Positions 8,350-17,686 are shown, counted from the first letter of the stretch. The stretch: DNA of 64,000 nt from Marinobacterium marinum (GCF_013868415.1 NZ_JACEMT010000046.1:153644-217643); one strand, 5' to 3'. The notes: generated by a model not told the origin, from the letters alone. Numbers and translations: made by a program.

Positions 8350-9183
8350 TCAGTCGATCAGCAATTGATAAAGACGGTTTTTCTTGTAACCGGTGATTTC
8401 GGCCGCCACGCCCGCCGCCTTTTTCGGTGGCAGCTCTTGTGCCAGGATGCGCAAAATCCGCTCGGATTCAGGATCGATGGCATCCTCATCCTGAGACTTC
8501 TCGGCCCCCTGCACCAGCACCACGAATTCGCCTCGCTGCTGGTTGGCATCGGCCTCCATCCAGTCAATCAGGCCCGCCAGACTGTCGCCATGAATGGTCT
8601 CGAAGGTCTTGGTCAGTTCACGCGCCACAACGGCATAGCGCCCGGCACCGAACACTTCTCGCATGGCCTTGAGACTGTCGAGAATGCGATGCGTTGATTC
8701 ATAAAATACCAGCGTTTCAGCGTTGTCGGACAAGACTTCCAGCGCCTGACTGCGAGCACCACTTTTGGAAGGCAGAAAGCCAATGAATTGAAATCGGTCC
8801 GACGGCAGCCCCGATGCCGATAATGCCGCTATAAAAGCGCAGCAACCCGGTACCGGCGAAACCCGATAACCCGCTTCACGCACCGCACGGACCAGATGAA
8901 AGCCCGGGTCGGAAATCAACGGCGTGCCGGCATCGCTGACCAGCGCAATGGAATGCCCACTGCTCAACAGATTAATAATGTGCTCACAACGTTGACGTTC
9001 ATTGTGATCATGCACTGAAATCATCTGACCTTTAATGTTAAAGTGTGCCAGCAAGCGCCCACTGTGGCGGGTGTCCTCGGCGGCGATGTAATCCACGCCA
9101 GCCAGCACCTCCCTCGCGCGCTCCGACAGGTCCGCCAGATTACCAATCGGCGTAGCTACGATATAAAGAACAGGTTCTGACAT
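8350..9183 (-). CDS. rsmI: 16S rRNA (cytidine-2'-O)-methyltransferase RsmI
   Basis: It methylates the 2'-OH of C1402 in 16S rRNA using S-adenosylmethionine. The 277-residue protein opens with the family stretch LYIVATPIGNLADLS and has AEDTRHSGRLL, GTPLISDPG and VPGCCAFIAALSASGLP, the SAM-pocket motifs of the tetrapyrrole-methylase fold. A longer start at 9195 (four extra residues, MDVL) is possible; neither start has a clear ribosome-binding site, and 9183 fits the family better. It is divergent from lpoA with only about 35 bases between the starts, so the promoters must overlap each other or the coding ends. Confidence 0.95.
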   Translation of the reverse strand: MSEPVLYIVATPIGNLADLSERAREVLAGVDYIAAEDTRHSGRLLAHFNIKGQMISVHDHNERQRCEHIINLLSSGHSIALVSDAGTPLISDPGFHLVRAVREAGYRVSPVPGCCAFIAALSASGLPSDRFQFIGFLPSKSGARSQALEVLSDNAETLVFYESTHRILDSLKAMREVFGAGRYAVVARELTKTFETIHGDSLAGLIDWMEADANQQRGEFVVLVQGAEKSQDEDAIDPESERILRILAQELPPKKAAGVAAEITGYKKNRLYQLLID

Positions 9184-9218
9184 TAGGACATCCATCTGTT
9201 GGCAAGGATTGGGATTAT

Positions 9219-11039
9219 ATGACGATTTTACACCGACTGTCTTTCAGCCTCCTGCTGGCCACAACGCTTTTGGCAGGCTGCTCCAGTCACACAACATCTC
9301 CAGAGGTCGTTGACAGGACAGCAACGACTTCGCAAAACATTGAAGGTCTGCTGCGCAAGGCTGAGACACTGCCTGCAACCCCCGCTGCCGATCTGAAGCT
9401 GCAGGCTGCTCGCATGCTAGCCCAGAACGGCGATGAAACGCGAGCCGTCGACATCCTCGACAGCATCAATCTGGCCCAGATCCCCCCAACACTTGCCTTC
9501 GAAGTGGCCAAACTGAAAACACTTTTGGTGTCAGGCTCAGAGGACCCGGCGGAAGCGCTAAAATTGCTTGATCCGAACCGCTTGGGAGCACTCCCGGTGG
9601 CACAACAGGCTGAACTGGGGCAACTGCGTGCCGATATCTGGCTCCAGCAGAACAACAGCATTGCCGCTGTGCGCGAGCTGATTGTCAGCAGTCTGCTGAC
9701 ACTGGACCCCACCGAACAGCAGCACTACCATAACCGTATCTGGCAAGTACTGCAGCAGACGCCACTCAACGGCATCAAATCGGCAACCTCGGCCAACAAC
9801 AATTATCAGGAACAGGGCTGGTTCGAACTGGCCATGATGCTGCGATCAAGTACTGATATGGCGGGCCGCCAACAGGCACTGGAAAACTGGAGCGTGCTGT
9901 GGGAATCACACCCTGCGCTGACACTCCCTCCGGCCGGCCTGATGGGTCTGGAGTTTGATGGTGAACAGCTGTTCGCTCAACGCATCGGCGTTATCCTGCC
10001 GCTTAGCGGCGATCTGGCCAAGCCTGCCTCCGCCATCCGCAAGGGCATGGAAGCCCAGATCGAAGTCATGCGCCGCGAAGGCAAACCGGTTCCTCAGCTG
10101 ATCATGTTCGACTCAACCGGTGTCACTGATGTCACGCCCTTGCTGCAACAGGCCCGGCAACAGGCTGTCGACTTTCTGCTCGGCCCGCTGACGCCCAGCC
10201 TGATCAATCAGCTTTCTTCCCTGCCCGAACAGAACATTCCGGTCCTGGCACTGAATTCGGCCGAAGCAGGCCCTTCCCGCCCCTGGCAGCTGGAGCTGTC
10301 TTCCGAGCATGAAGCCCGCATGGTGGTCCGCCGCGCCCTGGCCGACGGCCACCGAAACCTGCTGATTATCAGCCCTGCTGCTGAATGGGGCGACCGAATT
10401 GCCGATGTCATGAAAGAAGAGCTTGAGTCCGCCGGCGGCCAGGTCACTGGTAATATGCGCTATGAAGCGAGCGGCAATTACAGCGATCAGATCGCCGAAC
10501 TCCTGCAAATACGAGGCAGCGCCGAGCGTAAAAAGAAACTGCGCCACCCGTCCCAGTTCAAGCAATATAGACGCCAGGACGCCGATGCTATCCTGATGAC
10601 GGCCCAGCCAGACCCCGCACGCCTGATCAAGCCCATGCTGAATTACCACTTCGCATCCGATATGCCGATTTATGCCACATCACACCTATATCCGGGGTCG
10701 CCAAACCCGGTCCGCGACGTTGATATGGACGGCATTACATTCTGTGACCTGCCCTGGCTACTCCAGCCACCCAGCGAGACTCATCGCCTGCTGAACAGCA
10801 AGGGAGAAGATACCCTCTCCCGCTTTGGCCGCCTGTTTGCCTTGGGCGCGGATGCCATCAAAGCCTATCCCTGGCTCCCCCAGCTGGAACAGAATCCCGG
10901 CAGCTTCCTGCTTGGCGAAACCGGCCGACTGGCCATGGATAGCAACAAGCGCCTGTTGCGTGAATTGAGCTGCACAACGTTCACGTCAGGTACCCCGGCC
11001 AGCCTGACCTCGTCTCAGGCGGCTACCAATAAGAACTAA
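9219..11039 (+). CDS. lpoA: Outer-membrane lipoprotein activator of PBP1A, LpoA
   Basis: A 606-residue lipoprotein that spans the periplasm and stimulates the peptidoglycan synthase PBP1A (known role of the family). A lipoprotein signal ends in LLAGC with Cys21 as the lipid-anchored residue. The N-terminal part (about 30-240) is helical and TPR-like. The C-terminal part from about 255 (RIGVILPLSGDLAKPASAI) is a periplasmic-binding-protein-like fold, as in E. coli LpoA. It heads an lpoA-yraN-diaA-dolP cluster in the same order as in E. coli. Confidence 0.93.
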   Translation: MTILHRLSFSLLLATTLLAGCSSHTTSPEVVDRTATTSQNIEGLLRKAETLPATPAADLKLQAARMLAQNGDETRAVDILDSINLAQIPPTLAFEVAKLKTLLVSGSEDPAEALKLLDPNRLGALPVAQQAELGQLRADIWLQQNNSIAAVRELIVSSLLTLDPTEQQHYHNRIWQVLQQTPLNGIKSATSANNNYQEQGWFELAMMLRSSTDMAGRQQALENWSVLWESHPALTLPPAGLMGLEFDGEQLFAQRIGVILPLSGDLAKPASAIRKGMEAQIEVMRREGKPVPQLIMFDSTGVTDVTPLLQQARQQAVDFLLGPLTPSLINQLSSLPEQNIPVLALNSAEAGPSRPWQLELSSEHEARMVVRRALADGHRNLLIISPAAEWGDRIADVMKEELESAGGQVTGNMRYEASGNYSDQIAELLQIRGSAERKKKLRHPSQFKQYRRQDADAILMTAQPDPARLIKPMLNYHFASDMPIYATSHLYPGSPNPVRDVDMDGITFCDLPWLLQPPSETHRLLNSKGEDTLSRFGRLFALGADAIKAYPWLPQLEQNPGSFLLGETGRLAMDSNKRLLRELSCTTFTSGTPASLTSSQAATNKN

Positions 11040-11051
11040 GAGGATAATGCG

Positions 11052-11411
11052 ATGGATCGCAACCGTATCGGCATGGATGCCGAGCAACAGGCCGAACATT
11101 GGCTCCTTCAGCAGGGACTGACTCTGTTACAGCGCAATGCCCGGTGTCGACTGGGTGAAATCGATCTGATCATGCAGGATCATGAACAGATCGTCTTTGT
11201 AGAGGTACGCAGCCGTTCAAGCCGTCAGTATGGCGGAGCTGCAGCTTCTGTAGACTGGCGCAAACAACAGAAACTGATCCGAGCCGCTCGTTTCATGCTC
11301 AGCCGCAACCCTCACTGGAGCCGGTACCCCTGTCGTTTTGACGTACTGGCTTTTGAAGGAGACTCGGAGAGCGCCCCACCAATATGGTATAAAGATGCCT
11401 TTCGTCCCTGA
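11052..11411 (+). CDS. yraN: UPF0102 family protein YraN, putative endonuclease fold
   Basis: A 119-residue protein of the YraN family, a restriction-endonuclease-like fold of unproven function. Visible signature residues are AEHWLLQQGLTLLQRNARC, then GEIDLIMQD and VFVEVRSRSS, matching the E-x(n)-D-x(n)-ExK/R type core. It starts 12 bases after lpoA. Some relatives have been linked to DNA uptake or recombination, but nothing in this sequence settles that. Confidence 0.93.
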   Translation: MDRNRIGMDAEQQAEHWLLQQGLTLLQRNARCRLGEIDLIMQDHEQIVFVEVRSRSSRQYGGAAASVDWRKQQKLIRAARFMLSRNPHWSRYPCRFDVLAFEGDSESAPPIWYKDAFRP

Positions 11412-11430
11412 ACACCGGAAACGCTTTTAA

Positions 11431-12015
11431 ATGGAACTCGAAGACCGCATTGTCAGTCAGTTTCACAACACCATGGAGATCAATGCGCTCACCATCGAGC
11501 AGCATACTCCCCTGATCGCTGAAGCCGGTGAACTCCTGCTGCAATGCCTTGTCAGTGAACAGAAGATACTGTGTGTTGGCAACGGAGGCTCGACTGCACT
11601 CGCGCAGCATTTTTCCTCGCTGCTGCTGAATCGCTTTCGTCACGAACGCCCCGGCCTCCCCGCCATGACACTCAGCGATGCCGCCGCCATGAGCGGCATC
11701 AGTGAGGAAACAGGGTTCGCCGATGTCTACTCCAAACAGATACGTGCACTGGGACAGCCAGGCGACATCCTGCTGCTGATCTCAACACATGGCCGCGCCA
11801 ATAGCCTGGTACAAGCCATTCAGGCGGCCCATGATCGCGAGATGATGGTCATTGCGCTTAGCGGAGGTGACGGCGGCAACATGGCAGCCCTGCTGTTGCC
11901 TGATGAAATTGAAATCTGCATCCCGGGCACCGAGGATGCTCTGATTCACGGTGCTCACCTGCTGGTTTTGCACTGTTTGTGCGACCTGATTGAATACCAA
12001 CTCTTTGGAGGCTGA
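11431..12015 (+). CDS. diaA: DnaA initiator-associating protein DiaA (SIS domain)
   Basis: A 194-residue SIS-domain protein. In E. coli DiaA is a tetramer that binds DnaA and helps timely initiation at oriC; the fold is shared with phosphoheptose isomerase GmhA. Visible are the phosphosugar-type loop GNGGSTALAQHFSSLL, LLISTHGRANSLV and the family end LCDLIEYQLF, which matches DiaA better than GmhA. Its position between yraN and the BON lipoprotein gene supports DiaA. Confidence 0.9.
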   Translation: MELEDRIVSQFHNTMEINALTIEQHTPLIAEAGELLLQCLVSEQKILCVGNGGSTALAQHFSSLLLNRFRHERPGLPAMTLSDAAAMSGISEETGFADVYSKQIRALGQPGDILLLISTHGRANSLVQAIQAAHDREMMVIALSGGDGGNMAALLLPDEIEICIPGTEDALIHGAHLLVLHCLCDLIEYQLFGG

Positions 12016-12020
12016 TCAAC

Positions 12021-12602
12021 ATGCTAAAACGCCCCATGATCGCAATGATACTGGCATCCACCGTTCTGACCGGCTGTTCCAGCATTATCAGCGCTACCCG
12101 GGAAGAACCGATTCAGGAAGATCAAAGTAGCCGCACCCTGGGCAGCTACCTGGAAGATGAATCGATCGAAACCAAAACGCTGGTCAACCTCAGCAAGGGC
12201 TCTCAGGCTCTGGCGGGATCACATGTCAACGTGGTCAGCTACAACGGTCAGGTTCTGCTGATTGGACAGGTCCCGGAAGAGCAGGTCAAACGAGAAGCCG
12301 GCGAAATTGCCAGCCAGGTTCGTCACGTCCGCAAGGTGCATAACGAACTTGAGGTTGCCGGCCCGACCTCAGCCATTGTCCGCAGTAATGACGCTTACCT
12401 GACCAGCCGCATCAAGGTCCAGATGATGGCCGACAAGCGTATTGCCAGTGGCCGAATCAAGGTAGTGACCGAAAACGGAGTGGTTTATCTGATGGGACTG
12501 GTCGCGCCCTCGGAGGCCGACCTGGCCGTGGACGTGACACGCTCCGTGACTGGCGTGCGCAAGATCGTCAAGGTATTCGAATACGTTGGCGGCCAGGGCT
12601 GA
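12021..12602 (+). CDS. dolP: Outer-membrane lipoprotein with two BON domains, DolP (YraP)
   Basis: A 193-residue lipoprotein whose signal ends in LTGC (Cys19). Two BON domains follow (about 45-115 and 125-190), each with the typical valine- and glycine-rich strands (VNVVSYNGQVLLIGQVP and IKVVTENGVVYLMGLVAP). The E. coli homologue supports outer-membrane integrity and BAM activity. It starts 5 bases after diaA, so it is the last gene of the cluster, and a stem-loop follows. Confidence 0.93.
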   Translation: MLKRPMIAMILASTVLTGCSSIISATREEPIQEDQSSRTLGSYLEDESIETKTLVNLSKGSQALAGSHVNVVSYNGQVLLIGQVPEEQVKREAGEIASQVRHVRKVHNELEVAGPTSAIVRSNDAYLTSRIKVQMMADKRIASGRIKVVTENGVVYLMGLVAPSEADLAVDVTRSVTGVRKIVKVFEYVGGQG

Positions 12603-12615
12603 CCTGCGCCATAAA

Positions 12616-12643
12616 ACAGAGGGCAGCCATGGCGGCCCTCTGT
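12616..12643. terminator. Stem-loop between dolP and sspB (convergent genes)
   Basis: ACAGAGGGC (12616-12624) pairs with GCCCTCTGT (12635-12643). It sits between two converging genes and probably stops transcription from dolP. The T-run is poor on the plus strand. Confidence 0.6.
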
Positions 12644-12667
12644 CCTTTGCCTTCACTGACGAGGGAA

Positions 12668-13090
12668 CTACTTCACCACTCGCAGCGCCGGTCGGCCACC
12701 ACTCGGCGCAGGCGGCTCGTCATCCGGCGGCTCAACACCTCGTTCTGCTTGCGCATGCAGCTCTTCCACCCCCGGCTCCATACCAAAGCCCATTCCCATG
12801 CCGTTCTCCCGAGTAAAAATTGCCAGAACGGCAACGATCGGTACATACACCTGCATCGGTACACCACCAAAGCGAGCACTGAAACTAATTCCCTGGTCAT
12901 CAAGCAACAACGACTGCACGGCACCAGGGGCTATGTTCAGGGTGATTTGACCATCGTTCACGAACTGCTCGGGCACCTGTACGCCCTGTACAGTTGCATC
13001 CACCACAACATGAGGGGTCATATTGTTGTCCAGCACCCACTCATACAGCGCTCTCAGCAAGTACGGACGACTGGGTTTGATATCACTCAT
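12668..13090 (-). CDS. sspB: ClpXP protease specificity-enhancing factor SspB
   Basis: The 140-residue adaptor delivers ssrA-tagged proteins and other substrates to the ClpXP protease. The globular domain (about 1-110) opens SRPYLLRALYEWVLDNN and has FGGVPMQVYVPIVAVLAIF, both typical of SspB. A flexible acidic and proline-rich tail leads to RPALRVVK, the ClpX-binding tail (family knowledge: a conserved LRVVK end). It follows sspA on the same strand, but an intrinsic terminator at 13188-13216 lies between them, so it may also have its own promoter. Confidence 0.95.
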   Translation of the reverse strand: MSDIKPSRPYLLRALYEWVLDNNMTPHVVVDATVQGVQVPEQFVNDGQITLNIAPGAVQSLLLDDQGISFSARFGGVPMQVYVPIVAVLAIFTRENGMGMGFGMEPGVEELHAQAERGVEPPDDEPPAPSGGRPALRVVK

Positions 13091-13187
13091 AACAGCTCCT
13101 CAGGCCCATCCCGGTGTCTTGGTACGGAGCCTGTTTTGATAACGTCACCACAGCGGCCTCGCCACAGTGACCTCTATATTTATGGAT

Positions 13188-13216
13188 AAAAAAAGGGATG
13201 AAGTCACCTTCATCCC
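13188..13216 (-). terminator. Intrinsic terminator between sspA and sspB
   Basis: On the minus strand GGGATGAAG (13216-13208), loop GTGA and CTTCATCCC (13203-13195) are followed by seven Ts (13194-13188). This is a strong Rho-independent terminator just past the sspA stop. Confidence 0.88.
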
Positions 13217-13245
13217 TGCACGATCATACCAAACAAACAGCCGAA

Positions 13246-13878
13246 TCAGTCGCGAATCTCGCGCTCATACTCGGACAGGCTGGCCTGGAATGATTCACGT
13301 TCAAACAGGCGCTGCATGTACGCCTGCAGCGGCTTGGTTTGCGCTTCAGGCAGTTCAATGCCCATCTGCGGCAAGCGCCACAGAATCGGAGCCAGACAAC
13401 AATCCACCAGCGTGAATTCATCGCTCATGAAAAACGGTTTTTCAGCAAAGATCGGTGAAATCGTCACCAGGCTGTCACGCAGATCCTTGCGCGCAGCATC
13501 CAGCTCTGCGTCAGTACCTTCATCGGCCAGAATGCGATCAACCAGCACACACCAGTCACGCTGGATACGATGCATGAACAGGCGACTCTCAGCTCGGGCA
13601 ACCGGGTAGACCGGCAACAGGGGCGGATGAGGGAAACGCTCATCGAGGTATTCCATCATCACATTGGGTTCGTACAATACCAGCTCGCGATCCAGCAGGG
13701 TCGGCAGGCTGTTGTAGGGGTTCTGCGCCGCGACATCCTCCGGCAGCTCGCTTGCTTTACACTCAACAATATCAACCGCCACGCCTTTTTCACACAGCAC
13801 AATACGTACTCTGTGGCTGTAATGGTCGGAACCATCCGAGTAAAAGGTCATGGAAGAACGTTTGGCTACTACACCCAT
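13246..13878 (-). CDS. sspA: Stringent starvation protein A (glutathione S-transferase fold)
   Basis: A 210-residue RNA-polymerase-associated regulator induced under starvation. It has the GST-like thioredoxin domain ([14 protein letters not shown], then [19 protein letters not shown]) and the helical domain with [18 protein letters not shown] and [22 protein letters not shown], all characteristic of SspA. I chose the start at 13878 (MGVVAKRSS) rather than 13914: GGGGA lies 7 bases upstream and the length fits the family. It sits between petC and sspB with terminators on both sides, so it is probably a separate unit. Confidence 0.95.
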   Translation of the reverse strand: MGVVAKRSSMTFYSDGSDHYSHRVRIVLCEKGVAVDIVECKASELPEDVAAQNPYNSLPTLLDRELVLYEPNVMMEYLDERFPHPPLLPVYPVARAESRLFMHRIQRDWCVLVDRILADEGTDAELDAARKDLRDSLVTISPIFAEKPFFMSDEFTLVDCCLAPILWRLPQMGIELPEAQTKPLQAYMQRLFERESFQASLSEYEREIRD

Positions 13879-13911
13879 CGCACTATCCCCATCAAAAGTA
13901 TACTGCTGAAA

Positions 13912-13943
13912 CAAAAAATCTACGCGGCCTCACGACCGCGTAG
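13912..13943 (-). terminator. Intrinsic terminator after petABC
   Basis: On the minus strand CTACGCGG (13943-13936) pairs with CCGCGTAG (13927-13920) and is followed by a T-run (13918-13913). It lies 26 bases past the petC stop and ends the bc1 operon. Confidence 0.85.
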
Positions 13944-13969
13944 CTTCGGACTCAATCACCCGTCGGCAA

Positions 13970-14737
13970 TCAGTGTACGTCTTTCCAGTACTCTTTTTTC
14001 AGAGCAAAGGCAAAGACGAACAGGATCGCCAGGAAGATCAGGACCTTGGTACCCAGTCTTTCAGACTCGAGACGAGATGGCTCGCCCATATAGGTCATGA
14101 AGTTAACCAGGTCGTAGACGGTCTTGTCGAACTCTTCCGCAGACTGGCTGCCTGCTTCATCAACTGTCAGACAGCCACCCATGGTTTTGCCGGTCAGCGG
14201 ATCGATTTCGTCCTGGCTGTGCGCAAGCTCTTCCGGAGTACAGTGGTTGACCACCTTGCCCTGAAGATCTTCCAACACGTTCGGCATACCCACATCCGGG
14301 AAGACCGCGTTGTTGACACCCCAAGGACGGCTTTCATCCTTATAGAAGCTGCGCAGGTATGTGTACAGCCAGTCGGAGCCACGCAGACGCGCTTCAAGCG
14401 TCAGATCGGGCGGAGGCGCACCAAACCAGGTCGCGGCATCATCTTTCGCCATCGCACTTTTCATGTGCTCGCCGATTTTAGCGGCGGGGTCAAGAATCAG
14501 ATACTCCTCGACCAGCGCATTGGGCATACCCAAGTCCTGAGCAGCACGCTCAAAACGCTGGTAACCCGCTTCGTGACAACCCATACAACGGTTTACAAAG
14601 GTCTGCATACCGCGTTGCAGGGAGGCCTGATCAGTCAGATCACCCTCGAACGAGTCCAGCGGCACACCGGCACCGCCGGCTGCACTGGCGGTCATCGGCG
14701 CCAGTGCCATCATCAATGTGATAAGGAACTTTTTCAT
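13970..14737 (-). CDS. petC: Ubiquinol-cytochrome c reductase, cytochrome c1 subunit
   Basis: The 255-residue haem c subunit of complex III, which passes electrons from the Rieske centre to soluble cytochrome c. A signal peptide ends near residue 19. The haem-binding CMGCH is at 51-55, and GMPNVL supplies the likely axial Met. A C-terminal transmembrane helix (about 228-247) is followed by the basic end KKEYWKDVH. The start overlaps the petB stop by one base, so translation is coupled. Confidence 0.97.
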   Translation of the reverse strand: MKKFLITLMMALAPMTASAAGGAGVPLDSFEGDLTDQASLQRGMQTFVNRCMGCHEAGYQRFERAAQDLGMPNALVEEYLILDPAAKIGEHMKSAMAKDDAATWFGAPPPDLTLEARLRGSDWLYTYLRSFYKDESRPWGVNNAVFPDVGMPNVLEDLQGKVVNHCTPEELAHSQDEIDPLTGKTMGGCLTVDEAGSQSAEEFDKTVYDLVNFMTYMGEPSRLESERLGTKVLIFLAILFVFAFALKKEYWKDVH

Positions 14738-15993
14738 TAGCCTGTTACCCTCTCCGGAACCGGTTTAGTGCGCTCCATGCGTGTGTAGAACGGCATCAGC
14801 AGGAAGAATGCGAAGTACAGTGCTGTGCAGACCTGAGACAGGAGGGTACGGCCTTCTGTTGCCGGCAGCACACCCAACACACCCAGTACAACAAAGCTCA
14901 CGGCAAAGATAACCAGCCAGATTTTGCTCAACCAGCCTTTGTAACGGATCGATTTAACCGGGCTGCGATCCAGCCAGGGCAATACAAACAGGATGGCAAT
15001 TGCAGCACCCATTACCACCACACCCCAGAATTTGGCGTCCAGACCAAACATCGGGAAGGTGATCGCACGCAACATGGCGTAGAACGGCGTGAAGTACCAT
15101 ACCGGCGCAATGTGGTTAGGCGTTTTCAGCGCGTTGGCAGCCTCAAAGTTCGGTTTCTCAATGAAGTAACCGCCGCCTTCCGGGAAGAAGAAGACAACCG
15201 TACAGAACACGAACAGGAAGACAACAACCCCAACAATATCTTTAACGGTGTAGTACGGGTGGAACGGAATACCATCCAACGGCACACCGTTTTCATCTTT
15301 CTTGTCCTTGATTTCGATACCGTCCGGGTTGTTGGAACCGACTTCATGCAACGCAATGATGTGCAGTACAACCAGCGCCAAGATCACGATCGGCAGGGCA
15401 ATGACATGCAATGCAAAGAAACGGTTCAGCGTGATGCCGGAGATCAGGAAGTCACCACGAATCCACTGCTGCAGGTCGGGGCCGATAACCGGAATCGCAC
15501 CGAACAGGGAGATGATAACCTGAGCCCCCCAATAGGACATCTGTCCCCAAGGCAGCAGGTAGCCCATGAAGGCCTCGGCCATCAGCGCCAGATAAATGGT
15601 CATACCGAAGATCCACACCAGCTCGCGCGGCTTGCGGTAGGAACCGTACATGATGCCACGCAGCATGTGCAGATAAACCACCACGAAGAAGGCCGACGCA
15701 CCCGTGGAGTGCATGTAGCGCAATAACCAACCGTATTCCACATCTCGCATGATGTATTCAACGGATGCGAACGCACCTTCGGCGCTCGGGTTGTAGCTCA
15801 TGGTCAGCCAGATACCGGTCAGGATCTGGTTAACCAGCACCAGCAGTGCCAAGGAACCGAAAAAGTACCAGAAGTTGAAGTTCTTCGGCGCGTAGTATTT
15901 GGAAAGGTGATCTTCCCACATGGCAGTTGCCGGGAAACGATCGTCAATCCAGCCCATCAGGCCCGGATTACCTTTATTGCGTGTACCAGCCAT
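14737..15993 (-). CDS. petB: Ubiquinol-cytochrome c reductase, cytochrome b subunit
   Basis: The 418-residue membrane subunit of complex III that binds two b haems and carries both quinone sites. The haem ligands lie in RYMHSTGASAFFVVVYLHM and RFFALHVIALPIVILALVVLH-type helices. The Qo-site motif reads PVWY instead of PEWY, a variant known from beta- and gammaproteobacteria. Eight or more transmembrane segments are visible. It is the middle gene of petABC, with one-base overlaps on both sides. Confidence 0.97.
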   Translation of the reverse strand: MAGTRNKGNPGLMGWIDDRFPATAMWEDHLSKYYAPKNFNFWYFFGSLALLVLVNQILTGIWLTMSYNPSAEGAFASVEYIMRDVEYGWLLRYMHSTGASAFFVVVYLHMLRGIMYGSYRKPRELVWIFGMTIYLALMAEAFMGYLLPWGQMSYWGAQVIISLFGAIPVIGPDLQQWIRGDFLISGITLNRFFALHVIALPIVILALVVLHIIALHEVGSNNPDGIEIKDKKDENGVPLDGIPFHPYYTVKDIVGVVVFLFVFCTVVFFFPEGGGYFIEKPNFEAANALKTPNHIAPVWYFTPFYAMLRAITFPMFGLDAKFWGVVVMGAAIAILFVLPWLDRSPVKSIRYKGWLSKIWLVIFAVSFVVLGVLGVLPATEGRTLLSQVCTALYFAFFLLMPFYTRMERTKPVPERVTG

Positions 15994-16598
15994 TATGCAG
16001 TCTCCGGATCAACACCGATAATCAGTGTATTGTCATCTTCATACATGTGCGGCGGGATAACCAGGTTGGTTGGTGCCGGCACAGACTTGTATACACGACC
16101 GGAGAGGTCAAAACGGGAGCCATGACAAGGACAGAAGAAGCCGCCCAGCCAGTCTTTACCCAGATCTTCCGGTGCCACTTCCGGGCGATAGGTCGGAGAA
16201 CAGCCCAAGTGAGTACAAATACCGACCATAACAGCGATTTCCGGACGGATAGCACGAGCCGCATTCTTGGGAATGTAATCCGGCTGCTGAGGTTTTTCAG
16301 ACATCGGGTCAGCGACACGATCGTTCAGTTTTTCCAGATTAGCCAGTGCTTCCTCGCCACGGCGCACAACCCATACGGGTTTGCCTCGCCATTCAACGAT
16401 CATCTGCTGACCGGGCTCCAGCTTGCTGATATCCGCCTTGGCAGGTGCACCTGCGGCTTTCGCCTTGGCACTCGGATTCCAGGAAGCCACGAACGGGACG
16501 GCCACTCCTACGATACCCACTGCACCTACTGCAGATGTGGCACCGATCAGGAGACGACGTCGCCCCTTATTCACGCCGTCATTGCTCATTAACTTCAT
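15993..16598 (-). CDS. petA: Ubiquinol-cytochrome c reductase, Rieske iron-sulfur subunit
   Basis: The 201-residue 2Fe-2S subunit of complex III that takes the first electron from ubiquinol. A twin-arginine type N-terminus (GRRRLLIGA) precedes the single membrane helix. The cluster motifs CTHLGC and CPCHGS are intact. It is the first gene of petABC. An in-frame ATG three codons downstream is an alternative start. The 183 bases up to the rpsI terminator should hold the operon promoter; I did not find a convincing -35/-10 pair. Confidence 0.97.
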   Translation of the reverse strand: MKLMSNDGVNKGRRRLLIGATSAVGAVGIVGVAVPFVASWNPSAKAKAAGAPAKADISKLEPGQQMIVEWRGKPVWVVRRGEEALANLEKLNDRVADPMSEKPQQPDYIPKNAARAIRPEIAVMVGICTHLGCSPTYRPEVAPEDLGKDWLGGFFCPCHGSRFDLSGRVYKSVPAPTNLVIPPHMYEDDNTLIIGVDPETA

Positions 16599-16781
16599 CT
16601 CCCCTCAATCGACCCGCCACATTTTGCAAAAACACAAAAAGCTGACGAGGCGCTCAGTCATGAAAACACAAAACCGGTTTGTTCAAATGCGCCGAATGTT
16701 AAAGAAAATACCCTTTTTTTACAAGGTATAAAGCCCTCTCCATTAGGCGAACACCCATTTTATTGACTTAACCCCATAGAC

Positions 16782-16806
16782 AAAAAAAGCCCACAACCAC
16801 GTGGGC
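16782..16806 (-). terminator. Intrinsic terminator after rplM-rpsI
   Basis: On the minus strand GCCCAC (16806-16801) pairs with GTGGGC (16794-16789) and is followed by seven Ts (16788-16782). A second small hairpin, GGCGGC/GCCGCC, lies at 16832-16846, directly after the rpsI stop. Confidence 0.88.
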
Positions 16807-16851
16807 TGCAGGCTTTTTTGAATTGCCGTAAGGCGGCTTCGCCGCCTGCAA

Positions 16852-17244
16852 TTAACGCTTGGAGAACTGCGGACGCTTACGTGCTTTACGCAGACCCACT
16901 TTCTTACGCTCAACCATACGAGCGTCACGGGTTACGTAGCCAGCTTCACGCAGAGCACCACGCAGAGTCTCGTCGTATTCCATCAGCGCACGGGTGATAC
17001 CGTGACGGATAGCACCAGCCTGACCGAAGCCGCCACCGCCTTTAACGGTGATGTGGGCATCGAACTTCTCGACATTGTCGGTCAGTTCCAGCGGCTGCTT
17101 AACGATCATACGCGCGGTTTCACGACCGAAGTACTCTTCCAGAGTACGGTTGTTGATCATGATTTTGCCAGTACCCGCACGCAGGAAAACGCGAGCAGTA
17201 GAGGTTTTACGACGGCCGGTACCGTAATACTGAGTAGTAGACAT
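16852..17244 (-). CDS. rpsI: 30S ribosomal protein S9
   Basis: A 130-residue ribosomal protein, full length for the family. It opens [16 protein letters not shown], has the [19 protein letters not shown] glycine-rich stretch, and ends with the basic tail RKRPQFSKR that reaches the tRNA P site. It follows rplM by 13 bases in the conserved order. Confidence 0.99.
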   Translation of the reverse strand: MSTTQYYGTGRRKTSTARVFLRAGTGKIMINNRTLEEYFGRETARMIVKQPLELTDNVEKFDAHITVKGGGGFGQAGAIRHGITRALMEYDETLRGALREAGYVTRDARMVERKKVGLRKARKRPQFSKR

Positions 17245-17257
17245 ATTCGCCTTCCCC

Positions 17258-17686
17258 TTAGATGTTCAGTTCTTTCGGTTGCTGAGCCTGATGCGGATGT
17301 TCTGCACCGGCATATACTTTCAGCTTGCTGTACATGGAGCGACCCAGCGGACCCTTCGGCAGCATGCCTTTAACAGCCAGCTCGATTGTACGCTCAGGGA
17401 AGGTCTGTACCATCTTGTTGAAGTTCGCTTCCTTCAGACCACCCGGGAAACCGGAGTGGCGATAGTACATCTTGTCGTTGCGCTTATTGCCGGTCACGTT
17501 CACTTTCTCGGCGTTGACTACAACGATGTAGTCGCCAGTATCAACGTGCGGAGTGTATTCCGGCTTGTGCTTGCCACGCAGACGACGGGCAATTTCAGTA
17601 GCCAGGCGACCCAGAGTTTTACCCTCTGCGTCCACAACATACCAGTCGCGTTTTACTTCGGCCGGTTTGGCGGTAAAAGTTTTCAT
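17258..17686 (-). CDS. rplM: 50S ribosomal protein L13
   Basis: A 142-residue ribosomal protein, full length. It opens [20 protein letters not shown], with [17 protein letters not shown] and [10 protein letters not shown]. It is the first gene of the L13-S9 operon. In E. coli L13 autoregulates through its leader; here a leader of about 115 bases lies between the promoter at 17809-17837 and the start. Confidence 0.99.
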   Translation of the reverse strand: MKTFTAKPAEVKRDWYVVDAEGKTLGRLATEIARRLRGKHKPEYTPHVDTGDYIVVVNAEKVNVTGNKRNDKMYYRHSGFPGGLKEANFNKMVQTFPERTIELAVKGMLPKGPLGRSMYSKLKVYAGAEHPHQAQQPKELNI

